64,000 nucleotides of DNA, from contig NZ_JADGMI010000003.1 in the NCBI RefSeq assembly GCF_015234305.1, positions 248,001 to 312,000 on the forward strand, in the 5' to 3' direction. A program made the translations under genes and the position numbers. Below the pieces are notes generated by a model. It searched no databases. It saw only the letters and a program-made list of their open reading frames with translations, and had not been told where the DNA came from. Below are positions 1-9,360 of this stretch, piece by piece (positions within the stretch are counted from its first letter, which is position 1; the number at the start of each line of letters is the position of its first letter). Origin of the DNA: Superficieibacter sp. 1612_C1 (GTDB lineage: Bacteria; Pseudomonadota; Gammaproteobacteria; Enterobacterales; Enterobacteriaceae).

Positions 1-914
1 TTTCTGTTCTGAATATAACTGTCAAGTTTGCCACTCAATAATGCGGCACAGGCCAGAGCACCTGCACCTTCGGTGATCACTTTATTACGTTGAATTAAGG
101 CCACCATGCTATTGCGAATTTCATCTTCGCTAACCAATACAATTTCATCGACCAGCTCACGAACGATTTCATAAGTAATAGCGCCGGGGCGGGAAACATC
201 GCAACCGTCGGCAAGGGTGCCGCTGGTACGGTGGGTAGTTATTTCTCCGGCATAATAAGAAGCGGCCATACCATGAACGTTTTCAGACTGCACGCCAATA
301 ATTTTAATTGTCGGGTTAATTGACTTTATCGCAATGGCAATACCGGCGATGAGTCCGCCGCCGCCAATCGGCACAATAACATTATCGACGTCATACAGAT
401 CTTCCATAATTTCCAGACCAATCGTACCCTGCCCGGCAATGACTTTGGGATCGTCATACGGTGGAATAAAGATCCGCCCTTCCAGTTCAACAATTTCGCT
501 GACTTTAGCAATGGTATCGTTGAAGTTATCGCCGTGCAGAACGACTTCAGCCGAGTAGTCGCAGGTGGCGGCAACTTTCGATTTCGGCGCGCCTTTCGGC
601 ATTACCACTTTGCCGTCAATGCCAAGCATTGCGCAGGAGAGCGACACGCCCTGGGCATGGTTACCCGCCGAGCAGGCCACAACGCCTTTACGCCGTTCCG
701 CATCACTTAACGAGCTGAGTTTGTTAAACGCGCCGCGAATTTTAAATGAGCCAGTACGCTGCATGTTCTCAAATTTTAAAAAGATCTCACCCTTGCAACG
801 CTCACTAAAATAGTTAGAGCGCGGCATTCCCGTTTTATAAATTTTGCCGGCCAGTCTTTTTTTCGCTTCAAGAACGTCTTCAATAGAGACAGGGAGTTCG
901 TAGGTAATGTGCAT
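1..914 (-). CDS. tdcB: Catabolic threonine dehydratase TdcB (3' end outside window)
   Basis: PLP-dependent enzyme that deaminates L-threonine (and serine) to 2-oxobutyrate and ammonia, the first step of anaerobic threonine breakdown in the cytoplasm. The reverse strand reads [10 protein letters not shown] from 914 and stays open to the window edge, about 304 of the roughly 329 residues of the E. coli protein. The PLP lysine is in [10 protein letters not shown] (Lys58), and the glycine-rich phosphate loop (IGGGG) and the SEDEIRNSM stretch near the edge are intact. It follows tdcA in the same direction with a 96-base gap, as in the tdcABCDEFG operon, so it should depend on TdcA and CRP. The last 25 or so residues lie beyond position 1. 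Confidence 0.96.
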   Translation of the reverse strand, partial: MHITYELPVSIEDVLEAKKRLAGKIYKTGMPRSNYFSERCKGEIFLKFENMQRTGSFKIRGAFNKLSSLSDAERRKGVVACSAGNHAQGVSLSCAMLGIDGKVVMPKGAPKSKVAATCDYSAEVVLHGDNFNDTIAKVSEIVELEGRIFIPPYDDPKVIAGQGTIGLEIMEDLYDVDNVIVPIGGGGLIAGIAIAIKSINPTIKIIGVQSENVHGMAASYYAGEITTHRTSGTLADGCDVSRPGAITYEIVRELVDEIVLVSEDEIRNSMVALIQRNKVITEGAGALACAALLSGKLDSYIQNR

Positions 915-1010
915 AATAACCTCTTGAGATAAATTCAGGTATAAGGTAGCCGTCGATCTGATGAGTCAGATCTAAAATTCAGTAATGCGTTAAATTAAAG
1001 ACGATTGGTT

Positions 1011-1946
1011 TTATAATGCATCCGGTTGTCGTCGTCGGGAATAATTAAAAGAGGAGTGTTCTTTCGCTAACTCAACGAGGAAAGAGGCCGATTTTTTTAA
1101 TCTATAGTTTTTCGACCACACCGCCGCATAACGCGCCACAGGAAGAATGTCTTCAATAGTGAGTGTAATAAATTGGTTTGAACCGAAGGGGGCAATCATA
1201 TCGCAGGGGATGACGGTCAGGAAACCTGCATTCAGTACAAGATTATAAATGGTAACGACAGAATCGGTTTTAATGATGTTTTCGTTATCAATGCCGTTAT
1301 TTTGTAAGGTGGTGAGAAGTTCGCTGTAATATCCCATATCGGTATGCGGCAAGATCCAGCGTTCGTTTTTCAATGACCCCAGCGTGGTGGGGCCGGTGCA
1401 CGTTCGTGATGTGCTGGCCACCAGCCGGAACTCTGATTCGAACAGCGGCTCTACGTGCAGGTCATGAAGTTTCATTTCATCGCTCAACGTGCCGATAGCA
1501 AAATCCAGCCGCCCGTCACGCAGCGCTGGCAGAAATGAGGAGAGCTGCGCTTCGTACATGCAGACCTGCGCTTTAGGGAACGTCTGCTGGAATGTCTGGA
1601 TCATGCTGGACATGATGGTAAAGCCAATCAGCGACGGGAAGCCAAACGAGACATCGGCCACGCCGCTACTGCTCATGCTGTTCATCTCGCTGACCATGTT
1701 TTTCATTTCCCTGGTGATGGATTCCGAGTAGTTCAGCACCACCTGTCCGGCGCTGGTTAACGTCACGCCGGTGTTTTTACGTACGATTAATTCGATGCCA
1801 AAGTAGGTTTCTATTTCGCTAATAATTTTACTGACCGCCGGTTGAGTTAATCCTAACTGTTTCGCCGCCGAACCAATTGAGCCGCTGCGAATAACCTCCT
1901 GAAATACGACGAGGTGTTGTGTTTTCGGTAAGGTAAAGTTTTCCAT
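1011..1946 (-). CDS. tdcA: LysR-type activator TdcA
   Basis: Transcriptional activator of the tdc operon for anaerobic threonine and serine degradation. The 311-residue product has the LysR layout: N-terminal winged helix-turn-helix (about residues 8-66, with GSIGSAAKQLGLTQPAVSK) and a two-lobed effector domain after it. It matches remembered E. coli TdcA nearly end to end, including the conserved FGFPSLIGFT and MGYYSELLTTLQ stretches and a C-terminal RRRQ. It is the first gene of the operon and probably autoregulated. The upstream region carries a CRP site. The divergent tdcR gene found in E. coli K-12 is not seen here. Confidence 0.96.
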   Translation of the reverse strand: MENFTLPKTQHLVVFQEVIRSGSIGSAAKQLGLTQPAVSKIISEIETYFGIELIVRKNTGVTLTSAGQVVLNYSESITREMKNMVSEMNSMSSSGVADVSFGFPSLIGFTIMSSMIQTFQQTFPKAQVCMYEAQLSSFLPALRDGRLDFAIGTLSDEMKLHDLHVEPLFESEFRLVASTSRTCTGPTTLGSLKNERWILPHTDMGYYSELLTTLQNNGIDNENIIKTDSVVTIYNLVLNAGFLTVIPCDMIAPFGSNQFITLTIEDILPVARYAAVWSKNYRLKKSASFLVELAKEHSSFNYSRRRQPDAL

Positions 1947-2008
1947 AATGCTTAACTCATCTCGTTACATCTTGCGGCTAAGTTTACGTAATTATGGCGA
2001 TGGCGGTA

Positions 2009-2024
2009 TGTGCTGTTACTCACA
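2009..2024 (-). promoter_or_regulatory. CRP site of the tdc promoter
   Basis: Reverse strand reads TGTGAGTAACAGCACA, matching nine of the ten key bases of TGTGA-N6-TCACA. It sits about 60 bases upstream of the tdcA start, as the CRP site does in E. coli, so catabolite activation of tdc is likely kept. Confidence 0.7.
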
Positions 2025-2417
2025 AAATAGTATTGGATTACTATTTCTAATGTGTTATTTAATTTTAAACCACTTAATAATCAAACGGTTATCTAAATAA
2101 AATCTTACTTTTATCTGATTTTTATCAATAAAAAAAGCTAAGATGAAAATATTTTATGGCGATAACTAATTTATGGTAGAGTACAAATAAATGAGGCGAG
2201 CGGATTATATTTCAACCAATTAATCGCGTTTTTCACAGACGCATATAAAATAAAATTTAAATAATCAAAAATATTAATTAAATTCGGTTATTCGATGATA
2301 AAACTGTAATAGATCACATTTTTAGGCGCTGGATTATTCACTTCAGTAATAATAATTATCATCTTATTTAATTAAAATTAAACATTTTATTTACATCATG
2401 GATAGCGCTTACCCTTC

Positions 2418-2515
2418 TTGCCGGGTGGCGGCTTCGCCTTACCCAGCCTACAAATCATCGCTGGCAACACGTTGTTCACGCTCCGTAGGCCTGTGCAAGC
2501 GAAGCGCCCGCCAGC
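2418..2515. repeat. Degenerate REP pair between tdcA and rnpB
   Basis: GCCGGGTGGCGGCTTCGCC followed by TTACCCAGCCTAC at 2418-2453, and a decayed opposite-facing copy (GTAGGCCTGTGCAAGCG, 2485-2515). The same REP words recur at 54535-54951. Confidence 0.7.
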
Positions 2516-2522
2516 AAAAAGC

Positions 2523-2556
2523 AAAACGCCCGCAAGATCTCTCTTGCGGGCGTTTT
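2523..2556 (-). terminator. rnpB terminator
   Basis: Perfect inverted repeat ACGCCCGCAAGA/TCTTGCGGGCGT flanked by A4 and T4. On the reverse strand it follows the 3' end of rnpB within about 10 bases, as in E. coli. Confidence 0.93.
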
Positions 2557-2564
2557 ACTGAATG

Positions 2565-2941
<377 letters not shown>

Positions 2942-2948
2942 GGCGCGC

Positions 2949-2977
2949 AGTATAGAGGGTTTCCACTCTGCTGTCAC
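2949..2977 (-). promoter_or_regulatory. rnpB promoter, -35 overlapping the garK stop
   Basis: Reverse-strand -10 TATACT (2949-2954) ends seven bases before the rnpB 5' end. Seventeen bases upstream is GTGACA (2972-2977), a -35 hexamer that includes the garK stop codon TGA (2974-2976). Spacing and both hexamers fit a strong sigma-70 promoter. Confidence 0.75.
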
Positions 2978-4119
2978 CTTTCGGTCAACATTCCCACCTG
3001 AAGCGTCGCGGCAATGTTGCGGGAAGCGCGATAAATATTATCAAACGCCCCCCTGAATGCGTCTTCCAGCGTACTGATGCTGGTCAGCACGCTGAAGACA
3101 GCGTCAATGCCATACTGATGTACGATACCGACATCTTTGGTCAGGCTACCGGCAATGCCAATCACCGGCTTATGGTATTTTTTAGCGACCTGCGCCACGC
3201 CGACCGGCACTTTACCGTTAATGCTTTGGCTGTCGATCCGCCCCTCGCCTGTCACCACCCACGTACAGTCGTGAATGTGTTCTTCGAGATTAAGCGCCTG
3301 AGTGACGATCTCAATCCCGCTACGCAGCTCTGCGCCGAGAAAGGCCATCAGCGCCGCGCCCATGCCGCCCGCTGCGCCTGCGCCGGGGACCTGTTTAACG
3401 TCGATGCGCAGGGATTTTTTGATCACGTCCGCGTAATGGTCGAGGTTGCGATCCAGCTCGACGATCAACTCTTCGGTCGCCCCTTTTTGTGGCCCAAATA
3501 CCCTTGACGCGCCTTTTTCGCCCGTCAGCGGATTGGTCACGTCGCAGGCCACACGGATCGTACACTCGCGCAGGCGAGGGTCCAGTTGCGTAATATCAAT
3601 GGAATTAAGACCGATCAGACTACCGCCGCCGTTGCCGATATCCGTGCCGTTAGCATCGCAAAGTTTTGCTCCCAGCGCCTGCACCATGCCCGCGCCGCCG
3701 TCGTTGGTAGCGCTGCCGCCAATGCCGATAATAATATTTCTCGCGCCGTGCTCCAGCGCCTGCAAAATCAGCTCGCCGGTGCCGCGGGAGGTCGTCACCA
3801 ACGGATTGCGCTGCGAAGGAGGAACCAGCGCCAGTCCGCTGGCGGCCGCCATTTCAATAAACGCGGTCTTACCGTCGCCGGAGATCCCCCAGCAGGCGTC
3901 AACGGACTCGCCTAACGGTCCGGTAACCTGAGCGGTATATTCTGTGCCCTGCGTTGCGGCGATCATCGCTTCAACCGTCCCTTCCCCTCCATCAGCGACC
4001 GGAACAGAGACATATTGCGCATCAGGAAAGATTTCCCGAAATCCTTTTTCTATCGCCTGAGCTACCTCGCTGGCAGAAAGGCTTTCTTTATAAGAGTCTG
4101 GGGCGATTACGATTTTCAT
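2974..4119 (-). CDS. garK: Glycerate 2-kinase GarK
   Basis: Phosphorylates D-glycerate to 2-phosphoglycerate, the last step of galactarate/glucarate breakdown before glycolysis. The 381-residue product starts MKIVIAPDSYKESLSA, the signature of the GarK/GlxK glycerate kinase family, and has conserved ADGGEGT and GIGGSATNDGGAG loops that bind substrate and ATP. A longer upstream reading frame exists, but it runs through a REP element; the ATG at 4119 matches the family start. It is last in the garPLRK run, separated from garR by about 100 bases of REP DNA. Its stop codon lies inside the rnpB -35 element. Confidence 0.95.
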   Translation of the reverse strand: MKIVIAPDSYKESLSASEVAQAIEKGFREIFPDAQYVSVPVADGGEGTVEAMIAATQGTEYTAQVTGPLGESVDACWGISGDGKTAFIEMAAASGLALVPPSQRNPLVTTSRGTGELILQALEHGARNIIIGIGGSATNDGGAGMVQALGAKLCDANGTDIGNGGGSLIGLNSIDITQLDPRLRECTIRVACDVTNPLTGEKGASRVFGPQKGATEELIVELDRNLDHYADVIKKSLRIDVKQVPGAGAAGGMGAALMAFLGAELRSGIEIVTQALNLEEHIHDCTWVVTGEGRIDSQSINGKVPVGVAQVAKKYHKPVIGIAGSLTKDVGIVHQYGIDAVFSVLTSISTLEDAFRGAFDNIYRASRNIAATLQVGMLTER

Positions 4120-4136
4120 AGTGAGTAGCCTGTTAC

Positions 4137-4218
4137 CACGCAACGCCGGAGGGTATTGATCTTTCCGGCCCACAAAGGCGCATTCTGTCGGCCCGGCAGC
4201 AAGCGCCGCCGGGCAGTA
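4137..4218. repeat. REP pair between garR and garK
   Basis: Two facing REP-like hairpins: one around 4145-4180 (GCCGGAGGG and TTTCCGGCCC) and one at 4189-4218 (GCCCGGCAGCAAGCGCCGCC). They fill the gap between garR and garK and may stabilise the upstream part of the message. Confidence 0.7.
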
Positions 4219-4223
4219 CGTTG

Positions 4224-5114
4224 TTAGCGAGAGACTTCGACTTTCGCCAGTTTTTCGTAGTAGCACGCGATGGCACTATGGTCGTCGTTACCGTGACCGT
4301 CGGCACGCAGCGCCTGCATCATTTCCATGACAGCGGCAGTCAGCGGCAGCTGTGCGCCCACGCCGTGAGAGGTATCCAGCGCGTTAGCCAGATCTTTGAT
4401 GTGCAGATCAATACGGAAACCCGGTTTGAAGTTACGATCCATCACCATCGGCGCTTTCGCATCCAGCACGGTGCTGCCCGCCAGACCGCCGCGAATCGCC
4501 TGATATACCAGATCCGGGTTAACGCCCGCTTTGGTCGCCAGGGTAAGCGCTTCGGACATGGCGGCAATATTCAGCGCCACGATCACCTGGTTTGCCAGTT
4601 TGGTCACGTTACCTGCGCCAATGTCGCCAGTGTGAACCACCGATCCGGCCATCGCTTTCATCAGGTCGTAGTATTTATCGAAAATCGCTTTATCGCCGCC
4701 AACCATCACCGACAGGGTGCCGTCGATGGCTTTCGGTTCGCCGCCGCTGACCGGCGCATCCAGCATATCCACGCCTTTCGCCTTCAGCGCGTCGCTGATT
4801 TCACGGCTCGCCAGCGGCGCGATAGAGCTCATATCGATCAGCACAGTGCCGGCTTTCGCGCCTTCAATGATGCCGCCTTCGCCCAGCGCCACGTCTTTGA
4901 CGTGCGGGGAGTTCGGCAGCATGGTAATGATCACGTCGCACTGCTCGGCAATGGCTTTAGCCGTGGTAGCGGTTTCTGCGCCTGCAGCCACCAGTTCAGC
5001 GACGGCTTCAGGATTACGGTCAGAAACCACCAGCGAGTAACCGGCTTTAATGAGGTTTTTGCTCATTGGTTTGCCCATGATGCCCAGGCCAATGAAACCT
5101 ACTTTAATGGTCAT
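4224..5114 (-). CDS. garR: Tartronate semialdehyde reductase GarR
   Basis: NAD(P)H-dependent reduction of tartronate semialdehyde to D-glycerate, between GarL and GarK. The 296-residue protein is a beta-hydroxyacid dehydrogenase: Rossmann motif GLGIMG (residues 9-14), substrate loop DAPVSGG (119-125) and catalytic lysine in GNVTKLANQ (Lys172). Length and sequence match E. coli GarR. It lies 27 bases after garL, so the two are co-transcribed. An antisense ORF of 384 codons covering it is a shadow. Confidence 0.96.
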   Translation of the reverse strand: MTIKVGFIGLGIMGKPMSKNLIKAGYSLVVSDRNPEAVAELVAAGAETATTAKAIAEQCDVIITMLPNSPHVKDVALGEGGIIEGAKAGTVLIDMSSIAPLASREISDALKAKGVDMLDAPVSGGEPKAIDGTLSVMVGGDKAIFDKYYDLMKAMAGSVVHTGDIGAGNVTKLANQVIVALNIAAMSEALTLATKAGVNPDLVYQAIRGGLAGSTVLDAKAPMVMDRNFKPGFRIDLHIKDLANALDTSHGVGAQLPLTAAVMEMMQALRADGHGNDDHSAIACYYEKLAKVEVSR

Positions 5115-5141
5115 AATTGCTCTCTCTTCTTTCGGTGGTGG

Positions 5142-5912
5142 TTATTTCTTAAAGGAATCGGCGAGTTTCTGCGTCGCGCCACGGAACACGCCCAAATCGC
5201 TGCCGACGGCAACAAAGGTGGCCCCCATTTCCAGGTAACGACGCGCATCGGCATCAACCGGTGCCAGGATGCCGCACGGTTTGCCGTGAGCTTTCGCGCT
5301 GGCGAAAATCTGCTTAATGCACTGCTGAACGTCAGGGTGAGACGCGTTGCCAAGGTGGCCCAGCGCAGCGGCTAAATCGCTCGGTCCGACAAAGATGCCG
5401 TCCACGCCGTCGGTCGCCGCGATGGCGTCAACGTTGTCCACGCCCTGCTGGCTTTCAATCTGCACAATGATGGTGATGTTCTTATTGGACTGCGCGAAGT
5501 AATCCGGCACGGTACCAAACATGTTGGCGCGATGAGACACGGAGACACCGCGGATACCTTCCGGCGGATAACGGGTGGAGGCTACCGCCAGCGCCGCTTC
5601 TTCCTGCGACTCTACAAACGGGATCAGGAAGTTATAAAACCCGATATCCAGAAGACGCTTGATGATCACCGGCTCGTTCGTCGGAACACGGACCACCGGA
5701 GCGCTGGTGCTGCCCTTCAGCGCCATCAGTTGCGGAATGAAGGTAGAGATATCGTTTGGCGCATGTTCGCCATCCAGAACCAGCCAGTCAAACCCTGCCA
5801 GGCCCAGCACCTCGGTGCTGATAGGGCTTGCCAGCGCGGACCAGCAGCCAATCTGAACCTGCTGCGCAGCCAGCGCAGCTTTGAATTTGTTCGGGAAAAT
5901 ATCGTTATTCAT
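5142..5912 (-). CDS. garL: 5-keto-4-deoxy-D-glucarate aldolase GarL
   Basis: Class II, metal-dependent aldolase of the HpcH/HpaI family. It cleaves 5-keto-4-deoxy-D-glucarate to pyruvate and tartronate semialdehyde. The 256-residue product is almost identical to remembered E. coli GarL: the GCWSAL start region, [11 protein letters not shown], the metal-binding glutamate in VQIESQQG and the aspartate in FVGPSDLA are all present. It sits 28 bases after garP and 27 before garR. Its substrate is supplied by GarD and glucarate dehydratase. Confidence 0.96.
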   Translation of the reverse strand: MNNDIFPNKFKAALAAQQVQIGCWSALASPISTEVLGLAGFDWLVLDGEHAPNDISTFIPQLMALKGSTSAPVVRVPTNEPVIIKRLLDIGFYNFLIPFVESQEEAALAVASTRYPPEGIRGVSVSHRANMFGTVPDYFAQSNKNITIIVQIESQQGVDNVDAIAATDGVDGIFVGPSDLAAALGHLGNASHPDVQQCIKQIFASAKAHGKPCGILAPVDADARRYLEMGATFVAVGSDLGVFRGATQKLADSFKK

Positions 5913-5940
5913 CGCTTATACCTTGTAACTTAACCGTGAA

Positions 5941-7272
5941 TTATTTCTGGAGTTCCATACGCTTGATATCGCCAACAATGAACAGGTAGCAAATCATCGC
6001 CATCAGTGCTGAACAGCCGACAAATATCAGGGCAGCGTTGAATGAGTGCAGTTCACTCACCAGATAACCAATGACCAGCGGGGTGGCAATCGACGCAACG
6101 TTACCAAACACGTTAAACACGCCACCACACAGGCCAACAATTTCTTTCGGCGCGGTATCGGAGATAACCGGCCATCCCAGCGCACCAAAGCCTTTACCAA
6201 AGAAGGCCAGCGCCATCAGAGCCACCACCAGGGTGGTATTATTGGTGTAATTGCAGAGAATAATCGTTGATGCCAGCAGCATTCCCAGCACAATCGGTAA
6301 TTTACGCGCCAGGGTAATGGTTGCGCCGCGTTTGATCAGGTGGTCAGAGAAGACGCCGCCCAATACGCCACCGGCGAAGCCGCACAGCGCCGGAATAGAC
6401 GCCACCAGGCCCACTTTCAGAATCGACATGCCTTTGTCCTGCACCAGGTAAATCGGGAACCAGGTGAGGAAGAACCAGGTGATCGTGTTAATGAAGTACT
6501 GGCCAAAAAATACGCCCAGCATCATCCGGTTGGTCAGTAGCTGTTTGATGTAGTGCAGTTTCGGACCGGAGTTGGTTACGCCAGGCTTTTTGTGGTCCAT
6601 ATCAACCACCGCGCCGCCTTTCGTAATGTAATCCAGTTCCTGCGCAGACATACGCGGATGGTCAGTCGGGTTATGAATGAACTTCGCCCACACCCCGGTC
6701 AGCACAAAGCCAATCACGCCCATCACGGTAAAGACATGTTCCCAGCCCCACGCGAAGACCAGCCAGCCAAGCAGCGGCGAGAAAATCGCCAGAGAGAAGT
6801 ACTGTGCAGCGTTAAACAGCGCCGACGCGGTACCGCGCTCTTTGGTCGGGAACCAGGCGGCCACAATACGAGCGTTAGCCGGGAAGGACGGCGCTTCGGA
6901 GAAGCCCAGCATAAAGCGCATGACAAACATGGACATTCCAGCCCAGGCCAGCGGGAAGATATCCACAAAGCCTTGCAGGAAGGTAAACAGTGACCAGAAG
7001 AACAGGCTATAGGTGTAGACTTTCTTCGAACCGAATTTGTCCAGCAGCCAGCCACCGGGGATTTGCATCAGCAGGTAAGCCCAGCCAAATGCGGAGAAGA
7101 TGTAGCCCATCGAGATAGCGCTAAGATGTAACTCTTTCGCGACCTCGGTCCCGGCAATCGACAGCGTTGCACGGTCCGCATAGTTAACTGCTGTCACAAT
7201 AAAGATAATTAGCAGTATTATATAGCGGGTGGGTATACCTCTTTTAGCGGTAATAGTAGTATCCAGCGACAT
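5941..7272 (-). CDS. garP: Galactarate/glucarate/glycerate transporter GarP
   Basis: Inner-membrane proton symporter of the major facilitator superfamily (anion:cation symporter branch) that imports hexarates. The product has 443 residues with about 12 hydrophobic spans; the AVNYADRATLSIAG segment after TM1 and the DKFGSKKVYTYSLFFWS loop match E. coli GarP. I chose the ATG at 7272 because a GAGGA ribosome site precedes it and the N-terminus then fits the family; six extra upstream codons are open. First gene of garPLRK and divergent from garD, so both are probably controlled by CdaR, which is encoded elsewhere. Confidence 0.95.
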   Translation of the reverse strand: MSLDTTITAKRGIPTRYIILLIIFIVTAVNYADRATLSIAGTEVAKELHLSAISMGYIFSAFGWAYLLMQIPGGWLLDKFGSKKVYTYSLFFWSLFTFLQGFVDIFPLAWAGMSMFVMRFMLGFSEAPSFPANARIVAAWFPTKERGTASALFNAAQYFSLAIFSPLLGWLVFAWGWEHVFTVMGVIGFVLTGVWAKFIHNPTDHPRMSAQELDYITKGGAVVDMDHKKPGVTNSGPKLHYIKQLLTNRMMLGVFFGQYFINTITWFFLTWFPIYLVQDKGMSILKVGLVASIPALCGFAGGVLGGVFSDHLIKRGATITLARKLPIVLGMLLASTIILCNYTNNTTLVVALMALAFFGKGFGALGWPVISDTAPKEIVGLCGGVFNVFGNVASIATPLVIGYLVSELHSFNAALIFVGCSALMAMICYLFIVGDIKRMELQK

Positions 7273-7680
7273 TAATTTATCCTCGGGCACGGAGTCACCT
7301 GTTTATTTATTTTTATCAGGTGAGATAACTGATTATTTATTGATGCAGGCATCTCAATAAACAGATCAGACACAATGTAATTGGCAATTAGTATAATCAG
7401 GCAGCTCATATTACACATTGTGTCTTTGACCAATTAATCGATATGATAAGCCAAATGTTTATGGCATATGCACATACTCCTGGGCGCTAATGCACAGATT
7501 TAATCATTGCCCGCCTTGCGCCACGCCCCATCGCGATAATGAGTGATCTGGATCACATTCTTAATTTCAAAGTCAGTGCATTCTTAATCTCATAATATTG
7601 AGGTTTTATCTTTTATCCTTTTTCTAAAACGCTCAGTTTACCGTTTTTTATTATCTACATTTGCTGGAGAATACTGGACA
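7273..7680. promoter_or_regulatory. garP-garD divergent control region
   Basis: The 408 bases between the two start codons contain no ORF. They hold an 11-bp perfect inverted repeat, AGACACAATGT (7368-7378) and ACATTGTGTCT (7415-7425), with an inner TAATTG-G-CAATTA hairpin (7378-7390), and a CRP site at 7539-7560. In E. coli CdaR activates both gene sets in response to hexarates. The inverted repeat is a candidate operator, but I cannot tie it to CdaR from the sequence. Confidence 0.65.
7539..7560 (+). promoter_or_regulatory. CRP site upstream of garD
   Basis: ATGAGTGATCTGGATCACAT: the palindrome TGATCTGGATCA with flanking bases fits TGTGA-N6-TCACA except for one base. It lies about 120 bases before garD. 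Confidence 0.7.
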
Positions 7681-9252
7681 ATGGCCGACATCGAAATTAG
7701 ACAGCAGTCGCCTTCGGCGTTCTATATTAAAGTGCACGACACCGATAACGTGGCGATTATTGTCAATGATAACGGTTTGAAAGCGGGCACGCGCTTCCCC
7801 AATGGGCTGGAACTTATTGAACATATTCCACAGGGCCATAAAGTAGCGCTGGTCGATATTCCCGTCCACGGCGAAATCATTCGCTATGGAGAAGTCATCG
7901 GCTATGCGGTGCGCGACGTGGCGAAAGGAAGCTGGATTGATGAATCCACTGTCGAGCTGCCGAAAGCGCCGCCGCTGAACACGCTGCCGCTGGCAACCAA
8001 AGTACCTGAACCGCTTCCGCCGCTGGAAGGGTATACCTTTGAAGGCTACCGTAATGCGGACGGCAGCGTCGGCACCAAAAACCTGCTCGGCATTACCACC
8101 AGCGTTCACTGTGTGGCGGGCGTGGTGGATTATGTCGTAAAACTCATTGAGCGCGACCTGCTGCCGAAATACCCGAACGTGGATGGCGTGGTTGGCCTTA
8201 ACCACCTTTACGGCTGCGGCGTGGCGATCAACGCGCCAGCGGCGATTATCCCGATTCGCACGATCCACAATATTGCCCTGAACCCGAACTTTGGTGGTGA
8301 AGTGATGGTGGTCGGCCTCGGCTGTGAAAAACTCCAGCCGGAGCGTCTGTTACAGGGAACGGAAGATGTCAAAGCCATTCCGGTGGATGATGCCAGTATT
8401 GTCCGTTTGCAGGATGAGCATCACGTCGGCTTTAAATCAATGGTTGATGATATTCTGCTTGTCGCCGAGCGTCATCTGCAAAAACTGAACCAGCGCCAGC
8501 GCGAGACCTGCCCGGCGTCTGAACTGGTGGTTGGTATGCAGTGCGGCGGCAGCGATGCCTTCTCCGGCGTCACCGCGAACCCGGCGGTAGGCTATGCTTC
8601 CGACCTGCTGATCCGCTGTGGCGGAACGGTGATGTTCTCTGAAGTCACCGAAGTCCGCGATGCGATCCACCTGCTAACGCCACGCGCCATCAATGAAGAA
8701 GTGGGCAAACGTCTGCTGGAAGAGATGGCCTGGTACGATAATTATCTCGATATGGGTAAAACCGACCGCAGCGCCAACCCCTCTCCGGGGAACAAAAAAG
8801 GCGGTCTGGCCAACGTGGTGGAAAAAGCCCTCGGCTCAATTGCCAAGTCTGGTAAAAGCGCGATTTCCGAAGTGCTGTCGCCCGGCCAGCGCCCGACAAA
8901 ACGCGGCCTGATTTACGCGGCAACCCCCGCCAGCGATTTTGTCTGCGGTACTCAGCAGGTCGCCTCCGGGATCACCGTACAGGTCTTCACCACCGGTCGC
9001 GGTACACCTTATGGACTGGTGGCGGTACCGGTAATCAAAATGGCGACCCGCACCGAACTGGCAAACCGTTGGTATGACCTGATGGACATCAACGCGGGCA
9101 CCATCGCCACCGGCGAAGAGACGATTGAGGATGTGGGCTGGAAGCTGTTCCACTTTATTCTGGACGTGGCCAGCGGCCGGAAAAAAACCTTCTCGGATCA
9201 GTGGGGCTTACATAACCAGCTGGCGGTGTTTAACCCGGCTCCGGTGACGTGA
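7681..9252 (+). CDS. garD: Galactarate dehydratase GarD
   Basis: Dehydrates galactarate to 5-keto-4-deoxy-D-glucarate, the substrate of GarL; an iron-dependent member of the UxaA family. The 523-residue length equals the E. coli enzyme. An N-terminal SAF-like domain (about residues 1-100) is followed by the catalytic core with [26 protein letters not shown] and [13 protein letters not shown], whose cysteines and histidine are candidate metal ligands. It is a single gene, divergent from garPLRK and ended by the hairpin at 9313-9335. Confidence 0.96.
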   Translation: MADIEIRQQSPSAFYIKVHDTDNVAIIVNDNGLKAGTRFPNGLELIEHIPQGHKVALVDIPVHGEIIRYGEVIGYAVRDVAKGSWIDESTVELPKAPPLNTLPLATKVPEPLPPLEGYTFEGYRNADGSVGTKNLLGITTSVHCVAGVVDYVVKLIERDLLPKYPNVDGVVGLNHLYGCGVAINAPAAIIPIRTIHNIALNPNFGGEVMVVGLGCEKLQPERLLQGTEDVKAIPVDDASIVRLQDEHHVGFKSMVDDILLVAERHLQKLNQRQRETCPASELVVGMQCGGSDAFSGVTANPAVGYASDLLIRCGGTVMFSEVTEVRDAIHLLTPRAINEEVGKRLLEEMAWYDNYLDMGKTDRSANPSPGNKKGGLANVVEKALGSIAKSGKSAISEVLSPGQRPTKRGLIYAATPASDFVCGTQQVASGITVQVFTTGRGTPYGLVAVPVIKMATRTELANRWYDLMDINAGTIATGEETIEDVGWKLFHFILDVASGRKKTFSDQWGLHNQLAVFNPAPVT

Positions 9253-9312
9253 TGTAGAAAGTGCATTAACCCCGCCGGGGTTAATGGCCGAAGATGAAGC
9301 GGATTAAAAAAC

Positions 9313-9335
9313 AAAGGCTCTTTAGGGAGCCTTTT
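9313..9335. terminator. Bidirectional terminator between garD and hmuV
   Basis: AAAGGCTC-TTTAGG-GAGCCTTTT: 8-bp stem with A and T flanks, placed between two convergent genes. A second hairpin, TTAACCCCGCCGGGGTTAA, lies at about 9267-9285, just past the garD stop. Confidence 0.8.
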
Positions 9336-9360
9336 GTCTGTGCCCACGGCACACTGCCCT

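Larger units (their letters stand above)
1947..2522. other. AT-rich tdc control region
   Basis: The first 450 bases upstream of tdcA are very AT-rich, with A/T runs expected of bent DNA, and hold the CRP site at 2009-2024. In E. coli this kind of region also binds IHF and FNR; I cannot place those sites with confidence. No credible ORF for tdcR or yhaC is present. The remainder is a degenerate REP pair and the rnpB terminator. Confidence 0.6.

Noticed and set aside
4221-5375. 384-codon plus-strand ORF
   Set aside because: Antisense shadow of garR and garL, rich in His and Arg as such shadows are.
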